Shown: piece by piece, positions 22,477 to 31,400 of the stretch
Layout of the letters: each line of letters begins with the position of its first letter
Position numbering within the stretch: the first letter of the stretch is position 1
Source of the DNA: Megaustenia siamemsis
Taxonomy: Eukaryota; Mollusca; Gastropoda; Stylommatophora; Ariophantidae
Length of the DNA stretch: 64,000 nt
Direction of reading: 5' to 3'
Assembly: GCA_032433765.1 (NCBI GenBank)
Contig: JAVIAB010000024.1
Location: 15,483,126-15,547,125 of the forward strand
The notes under the pieces: generated by a model
Told to the model about the DNA's origin: nothing
Databases searched by the model: none
The model's input: the letters and a program-made list of their open reading frames with translations, nothing else
Program-made: the position numbers and the translations under genes

Positions 22477-25400
22477 CACACACACACAGAATAATTCAAA
22501 CACTTTATTTCAGTGAGAAAAAAATGTTATACAGTCCATCTTTGTGAGTTGAAGTAAGAAATGGTCTATAGATTAATATTACGTTATGGAAATGACCGCT
22601 TGAAAATACCATTTTTTTCATTTTGACAGTTTGCCACATGCAAATTCCTAAATGTTCCTGCCGATGACTTGTGATTAGTCATTGTCTACTGATTTTTTTT
22701 ATTTGTTGAAGTACACAGCAAAAATGTTTTAAAAGTGTTGTTATTTTTATTAACCTTAAATTACAATACCTTCTGACGGGGGTGCAAATCCAATCAGCTG
22801 TTGACGCAGACATCAAACAAACCTTTGTAACATTGGATAGCTAGTGAACGATGTTAAGAGAAAGCCAAACATACAACTGGATTGATAGACTGATGACTGA
22901 ATAGATAATGTAACACCTCCAGTAACAACGGCGCTCTGCACGGTTGATTTTTAGGCCATAAAATCAAACGTAAGCCACAAATGATTACAGCATCTGATTC
23001 CCATGTCTCTGCTAGGTAAACACACAGCTGTGCAGCAACAGATCAAAAGAAATCTTATTTTCCAAACTCCAAAAGTTACAATTAAGAGGTCATAATTTTT
23101 ACGAGGTATCGTACAAGTGTGACGACCTATTGATAGTTATCGTAATCTAGAGTTAAACGGATGGTTTTAAAAAAATTCCCCCCACCCCGACAACTTTAAA
23201 ATTCTCATGGGCTGTCAGCAAGTTATCAATTGAGACTTTGAAAACATGGGATAGGTAACAAGTGACTGAAAGATACAAGCGCTGAACCTATAAAGTTACA
23301 CAGAGGGATGAAGAGAAAAATACCGCTATGCAGTCACGTATAGCAACGCTAACACTTGCACACGATTAAAATCACATTTGCACTTCCCTACGAAGGTTAA
23401 TTTATCAATCTGTAGCAAAATTTTGTTGTTGTTAAATTACAAGGGTTTTTTTAAACAATAAAGTTTTACATTTTGATGAAGTAACAACTGGATTTCAAAT
23501 AGGTTGTTGGATTAACTGGACCATGTCTATCCTAAAATTAACCCTGTTTTTTTGTATCATGCTGCTGTGATGAAACAAATAACACCAGGGCTAAAACTAA
23601 GAATGGCAAAATGTTACATCTTCTCAATATTCCTGTATGGTGCAGAAACATGGACATTAGACAAGAAAACAGAACAGAGAATTGAAGCTTTTGAAATGTG
23701 GATATATAGAAGAATAGGTAGAATTGGATGGAAGGAAAAGAAAACAAACAATGAAGTCTTAAAACAACTAAAAATGAAAAGGGAACTACTAAACACAATT
23801 CAAACAAGACAAATGCGATTTTTGGGCCATGTTAAAAGACACAACAGCCTACTAAAAGTAATCCTGGAGCGGAAAATACAAGGTAAAAGAGGCAGAGGCA
23901 GATTAACATGGACAAATAACATCAAAAGATGGACAAATCAGCCTATGACAACCTAAACCATCAAAGCAAGAAACAGAGCAGAATGGCGCTCCATGGTAGT
24001 CAACCTTCATTGCGGAGAAGGCACTGGATGATGGTGATGATGATGATGCGACACTAAAGGTTAACATAAAAATTAACATATAAAATGTCACCCTGAAAAT
24101 GTTGAAATTGTATGGAAAAATGAAACAAGTGGTATAGAAGTCATGGTCTTATTTGTTTCTTCAGTTGTTGGATGAAAATGGTGATAACATGATCAACTTT
24201 AAGGAGTTTGTGAGCGCTCTGGGTACTATGTGTAAAGCTGATGTCACAAAGAGGATGAAACTCCTGTACTTGTTACATCTCCCACCTGCACTTTTACCCA
24301 CAGACCTGGTGGAAAGTTCTACCAATTCTGAAGACTCGGAAGGTTGGTGTTTTAATTCTTTTTTGTTTCGTTATCTGGCTGATGGTAATCATAAGGAAAT
24401 TAAAGATTTATTTTCATATGTGCCAACTTTACATAACTCAAGTGTGCATTCAAATATATAGCTCAGAGAAATTATAAACAATTAAAAAATGAAGAAAAAA
24501 GCTAGGAGTAATTTTCACCATTCAATAAATGTTGTGAGAACACCAGACTCAAGAGTTGACCACAAAAAAGATGGACTGATGGAATATTAAAAACACTAGG
24601 ATATATAACAGCAGGTGAAGTCAACAGAAGTGGAAAAGACTACAAACTATATCTTCCCTCAACACTGTAAGGCAAATGGTTAAGGAAAGAAGATGAGTGC
24701 CTGCTCTGATCTTTTAAATGTAGCATTATTCTTGGTTTGAGATGTTCACATTGTATAAGTTTATGAAAGTCTGCCATAATCATACAGTAAAATTGTTCAT
24801 GTTAGCTCGGTTTAATTAAATTGATAAATCCCTGGATGAGAAGCTTTATATCTGGAAGAACTTACAAACAACAGTTTCAGTTTTTTCACACTTTTTTTTT
24901 TAGAACATATTTCAATTGTTTTGTTTTAATGCTTATTGAAATAACTAATTAAAAAATGCTGTGATTGTTTTAATTTTCATTGAAATAACTAATGACAAAA
25001 ATTCTGTGATTGTTTTAATTTTCATTGAAATAACTATTGAAAAAAATGCTGTGATTGTTTTAATTTTCATTGAAATAACTAATGAAAAAAATGCTGTGAT
25101 TGTTTTAATTTTCATTTAAATAACTATTGAAAAAAATGCTGTGATTGTTTTAATTTTCATTGAAATAACTAATGAAAAAAATGCCGTGATTGTTTTAATT
25201 TTCATTGAAATAACTAATGAAAAAAAATGCTGTGATTGTTTTAATTTTCATTGAAATAGCTAGTGACAAAAATGTTGTGATTGTTTTAATTTTCATTGAA
25301 ATAACTAATGACAAAAATGCTGTGATTAAGTGCTGGATTCCATTTGTGAGGCTTGATGAAAGTGTCTGTTGTAGCTTGAAAATAAAAGTCGCTGAAAAGT

Positions 25401-28400
25401 GATATAGAAATATTTATTTCATAGTCCACCCTAATTGAGATATAAATATTCATTATTAAATTATGCAAATTCTTGCAGTACCTGAGCCATAATTCACAAA
25501 TTGTGTATACAATATTTTTATTTTTATTTTTAAGAAGTAGTTTGGTTGTAAAATTGTATGTACTTTCAAATAAGAAAATTATTTAGATTGTTTGCTATGT
25601 TTATTTTTTTTCACAAGGAATTGAGGTCACCTCTGATGCTGCCGATTTCTTTGATGATACAGACACCATAACTGTTGAGGGTAGGTCTTACATACAAGTT
25701 GTCTGTAATCATAAACAACAACAATTACATAAAAGATTCCCCATAATGGGTCATTGATAAAGATTGGCACACTGTAACATTTAACATGTCATATATGATG
25801 GTGCACACTGTAACATTTAACATGTCATCATATATGATGGTGCCCACTAAAACATGTAACATAACATGTCATATATGATGGTGCCCACTATAACATTTAA
25901 CATGTATATGATGGTGCCCACTTTTTAACATGTCATATATGATGGTGCCCACTAAAACATTTAACATGTCATATATGATGGTGCCCACTAAAACATTTAA
26001 CATGTCATATATGATGGTGCCCACTATAACATTTAACATGTCATATATGATGGTGCCCACTGTGACATTTAACATGTCATATATGATGGTGCCCACTGTA
26101 ACATTTAACATGTCATATATGATGGTGCCCACTATATATATCTAACATGTCATATATGATATGATGGTGCCCACTATTACATTTAACATGTCATATATGA
26201 TGGTGCTCACTATAACATTTAACATGTCATATATGGTGACTGCAAGAGATATTTCATTTGATGATTTGCAATGAGGGTGTGTTCATTAAATAATTTGTTG
26301 AAGCTTTGAAAATATTAGAAGATATTAAAAATGTTTATTCTTATACATCACAGGTGGAATTGTAATCACCCCAAGACCAATTGAAATCAAGGCAGACATT
26401 TCTAGTGCTGTCCAGGAGTCTGACTTGATGGAGAATGTTCCAAATGAGGGATCTCATGATGATGTGGAAAATGACTCACAAATTAATCCTCAAGGAGAAA
26501 TTAGCAGAGCAGAGGGAGGTGGTTCACATGATGTGGCAGTGAAAGTGGAGGAAGTTGCAACTGATGACATTACTGATCAAGATGAGAAGACAAATACCAA
26601 AGTAATAGAACAGACTTTGACAGCTCAGCTTCCTGAAAAACCTGACACTGAGAAAGGTGAGTTCAAGATTAGCACCTTTAGTTGGGGAATTTTTGTCTAG
26701 TATATGTTGTAAGTTTGTGTGCGTATGCCAGCTTTATATCTCTGCTGAAGTCCAGAGGGACTAAATTTTGCATGAGTATCACATTTTCCTATTTTCCTCA
26801 CTGGCAGTATTGTGCTCAGGTGTCCCTTGCCATCACTGGCAGATAATCTCCAACTTCTGAGGTACTCTCATTTTTTGTTTGTTTAGAGTTTTAGATATAT
26901 TTTTGTTCTATCAATTTTGCCCATGTAGCGGCCATTTCTGGCCCACTCTTTTCAATTTCCAACTGCCAAGGTTTCTTTAATGTGCACAAAATGCACATAG
27001 AACCCCCCCTGTTTTTTCGCCATTTTCCAAGAAGACTAGACATCGGATATCACTACCTAGAGATCAGGGGAGGATAAAGCCATGAAGAAACCACAGATTT
27101 GATTTTTTACAAATTCCAACCACCTTTGGTAGGAATCAAACCTGGGACCTTCTTGTCCAAAGGCCAGCATCTTACCTCTAGACCACCAAGCTCTGTATGG
27201 TATATAATCAGCAGTTAGTGAACTGGCCTACACGGAGAACAAGAGGTTTGATTTATTTCTTCAACTAACCAGCTTTTAGGTTCACACCCTTTTAAATATG
27301 TACCTGATGTTTTTATTCTGTAAAAGAAAGTTGGCCTGGAGTAGACCACATAACCCACAAATTTAGTTCCAAAAAAGTAGGGCACTAACCACATATTTAT
27401 TATTAACCTTACTTAAAACATGACTGGGTTATTTTGTTTCTTTCTTATTTGTCTTCTTCTCTAAGTGTCATCTTCTTGTCAGGCTAAGGGAACTTCAGGT
27501 TTTTTTGTAAAGTGATAGTACTAAAGCAGAGCTATGGAACAAAATACAAGTATGAAGATAAAATGATATCATAAGGTTTTGGACATCAATTACTTAGGTC
27601 ATATCACAAATGAAAAGGTTAACAAAAGGGTGCAAGCAATTAGAGCTCATGGTGATCTTTTTCACCAATGTGATGAAGCGCAAAATGAAATTTGATGAAC
27701 ACATATCTCTAGCAAAGATCATTCTGTAGGGAACTGTGAGAGGAGGGAAAAGGTAAGGTAAGCAGAGAAAGGAAATATTTTTTTCTTCAAATGATGAAAA
27801 GATAAATATGAAAATAGGGGCTGAAAACAGGTAAGAATTAGGTGAAGTATAAAAACGAACACAATAATGGAAACACACAAGAGTGGACAAGCTCATATAC
27901 TCATGTTTGTATTTCATGTTCTGTATTGATGAAAGTTAATTATATCCATTCATCATTTTTATTAACAAAATTTTAGTTACTATTCTTCTTTAATTTGAGA
28001 TGTATATCACACATATCAAATGAATCATTCAAGATCCCTTATTGGAACATAGACAACAAGATCTCTCCATCCATCCCTATTCTTGGGACATTTTCTCTAC
28101 TTCTCACCATTCTAGGCCAATGTTCTTAAGGTCATGACTTCTTTTCTCCACATATTCCTGTGCCTTCCTGGCTTTCTCTTTTTCTGTGAATGAGATAAGC
28201 ATATTCATTTCTGATAATTTGTTAGAAGAAGTTTATAAATTACAACCTATTACAATTTTTTTCATAAACAACAATAACTCTCTTACTATTTCACGTTCAT
28301 GAAAGTTACAAATATACATTTACAACATTTCTTTCAGAAAAGTTAACAAAAATACATTTCCCAATAAAGATCAACCCCAGACTAATTAGGGGACCACAGA

Positions 28401-31400
28401 AGGAAGAGATTGCCAATCTGCCCAGGATGAATCAGGTTAGAAACATTCACAATTGTTGTGTGAGGTATCTTCTGTTTTTGGAGCATCAGAATAGTTGAAA
28501 TACTTGTTTATTCTCTTGTTTACATTATTTAAACCCTAAAGAGAGTTCCTCAGTATCATCTTGTGTTATCAATGTCAAACTTGGATGTTAGATCTAGAAC
28601 AATCAATAAAATAAAAAAAACCATCAAAATAAAGTGGGTTTAGTGGGAGCCAGCTTGACAAACAAAAATGAGAAGTGAAGAACTAAGAGGACAGTTAAAA
28701 ATTTTCCCCTGTACTAGTAAATATATATATATATTATGTGACATTATATATATGTATTATATAGAACAACAATAACAACAAAATATTTTGCCATGTAAGT
28801 TGAGAGAAACAACTAAATATGATCCAAATAGCTATAAATAAATGCTATGAAAACAACAGACCAAGAGAAAAAAGATTGACTTTTGGAATTCTAGAAACAT
28901 TCAAGACCTGACAGCAGAAGGGATCAACCATCTGTCACTGACCGCGCTTTGGCAGGAGCTGTAACAGAAGTGGAGTGGATATGGGTAATTCCCAACTGCA
29001 GTGATACTGATTTAATGAACAGAACAGAAACTAAATTAAGCAAAGATCATCATCTCATCTCTCGTTATACCAGGTGGGGATGATTTCTCCCTTCCTCTCT
29101 GGTGTGCAAGTAGCTTCAGCATTCTTGCTCTGACTTATCTTGTGGCTTCTTGTATAGTCAACTTGTATTGTTGCAAGGTATCGTTTATATCATTCTGCCA
29201 TCTTTTTTTTCCTCATATTCTATAGTAAAGTTAAAAAAAAAAAAAGGTAAAGTACCCCCATCACGCCAAGTGGCGTATGGGGAATATGGTGTTAGTGAAC
29301 ATAAATTTTACAGACCTTCAGCACATGATTTTTGGGATAATGTGGTTGGTATTACGCCCGTGCTGCTTTACTTTCCCAGAAAAAAATCCGGTACCCATTA
29401 AAGGCTGAGTGAACCAGAAGGTGTCGTTGGGATCGAACCCTATCTCTTGTCCTTTGTAGTCCAGTTCACTAACTACTGAGCTATCATGACTCCCAAAAAA
29501 CATGGAATGCTTCACGAATTTGCATGTCATCTTTGCGCAAGGGCCATGCTAATCTTCTCTTCATAGTCTATAGCCTCTTATTAACTTGGTGTAGGCCCCT
29601 AATGGTAAGGCATTTTCAGGCATTCTTTGCATGTGGCCAAACATTTCAAATGTTGTCTTTGTGTATTGTGCAGGATTGGTTCAATGTCTAAACTTTTCCT
29701 TATGTTCTTATGTTGTTGTTTATCTCTTAATGACACTCCAGCCTTTCTTCTTAGATATCTCATTTCTGTAGCGACCAGTTTATGATTGTGATTCTCAATA
29801 AGTGTCCATGTTTGACACTGATAGTTCTAGGGTAGGTATAAATATACTCTATATCAATTGTTTCTTGGTGTTTAATGATTCTGTTTTATCTCACAGAGTA
29901 GGTGATAATTGCCCCCATATTTGGTTAGCATTATAACATCTGATATCAATCTCTTTATCCAACATTCCATCTTCTGTGAATGTTGTTCCTAAATATTTAG
30001 ACTCTGATACTTGTTTAAGGTCTTTATTTTCAACTGCTATATTGATACTATTTATTTTTCCTTCTTACTACCATGACTTCAGTTTTCTTTTATCACTATA
30101 TTTTTCATGGAGCATTCCTTGCATATAGTAACGGGGTATGGTACATGAACTTCTGGTATATGGTGGATAGGCGGCAGGAACAATTGAAGGCTATGCATGA
30201 AAAGTGTTCCCTGTTGCAGTTTACTCATATTCTAAGTCCGGCTTGTTGCAGGAGCTACTGAGTTAAGTGCTCTATGCACACCGTGAGCAGTGTGTCTCAT
30301 CCGTTTTGATCATGCTTTGATATTCCAATTGTTTATGATGAATGATGATATCATGTGACAGGGAACAGTTGGCTGTGTTCACTTTCTGAGCGGTTTCACC
30401 TTATGTCTTTTGGCATGCGCTGAGACTGCTACGATGGGGACTACAGTTACCTTTCTTTGTTTGGGAGATGAGATATTAATTCGGATGATTCCGTTGGCAC
30501 GGGTGGTTGAGCAATTATGGATTTTAATTCGTTTGCAGTGATACCGGGGCCTTCCATAACCAAATCCATAACCAAATAAGTAATGAGGTGTTGCTGTTTT
30601 TCTTTATTTTCTACAATTAGTACTTTGTTATCTGCAAATAGTAGTTCATTTATTTCATTGTTGTTTTTGTAGTGATGGCTAGCAGATTTATTTCTACATT
30701 TATTTGATATATAATTTATGTACAAGCTCATGTGTGGCCACATTATATAGTTTATGCTTGATCAGCACACATAGTCTACTTGCACAAGTGAAGTTGTGCT
30801 GTGACCCCCTGAGTTCACAAATATAATCTTGTCATATTCTGAACAGAATAGTTTTGTAATAGTTCCTTATCTGCTTTGATTTCTTCTTGTATTAGATCTA
30901 AGCTAACCAGCCATGGTTGATGGGAATCAGTTCAGACGAAGGGTATGTTTACAGCACTCGGAAAAATTGTCAAATAATCAACAACAGAAAAAAATATGGA
31001 CCAAAGCAGGGTCAAACCCGTACTCAGTGACACAGTGCCTTGCCACGAAAAGTCAAACGCTAGGGAACACTGCCACTCAGCTAACTAAAAAATTAGCTTT
31101 GTAGGCAATGTCTTTCGTGCAGGTGTTCTCATGACTATAGCATAAGGCCGCGATCACAGCTCGGAAATACATAGTGTATCTGTATTTTTTCCTTTTAAGA
31201 CAAGTATCTGCCGGATAGGGTAGGGCTGAATACTTGCATTGCAGACAAACATTTAGGATGAAACAGCGCAAGTATTCAGCGACGAAACACCATGATACAT
31301 TTAGGACGAAACAACGCAAGTATTCAGCCATAACCTATCCGGGAGATACTTGTCTTAACAGGAAAAAATACAGATACACTATGTATTTCCGAGCTGTGAT

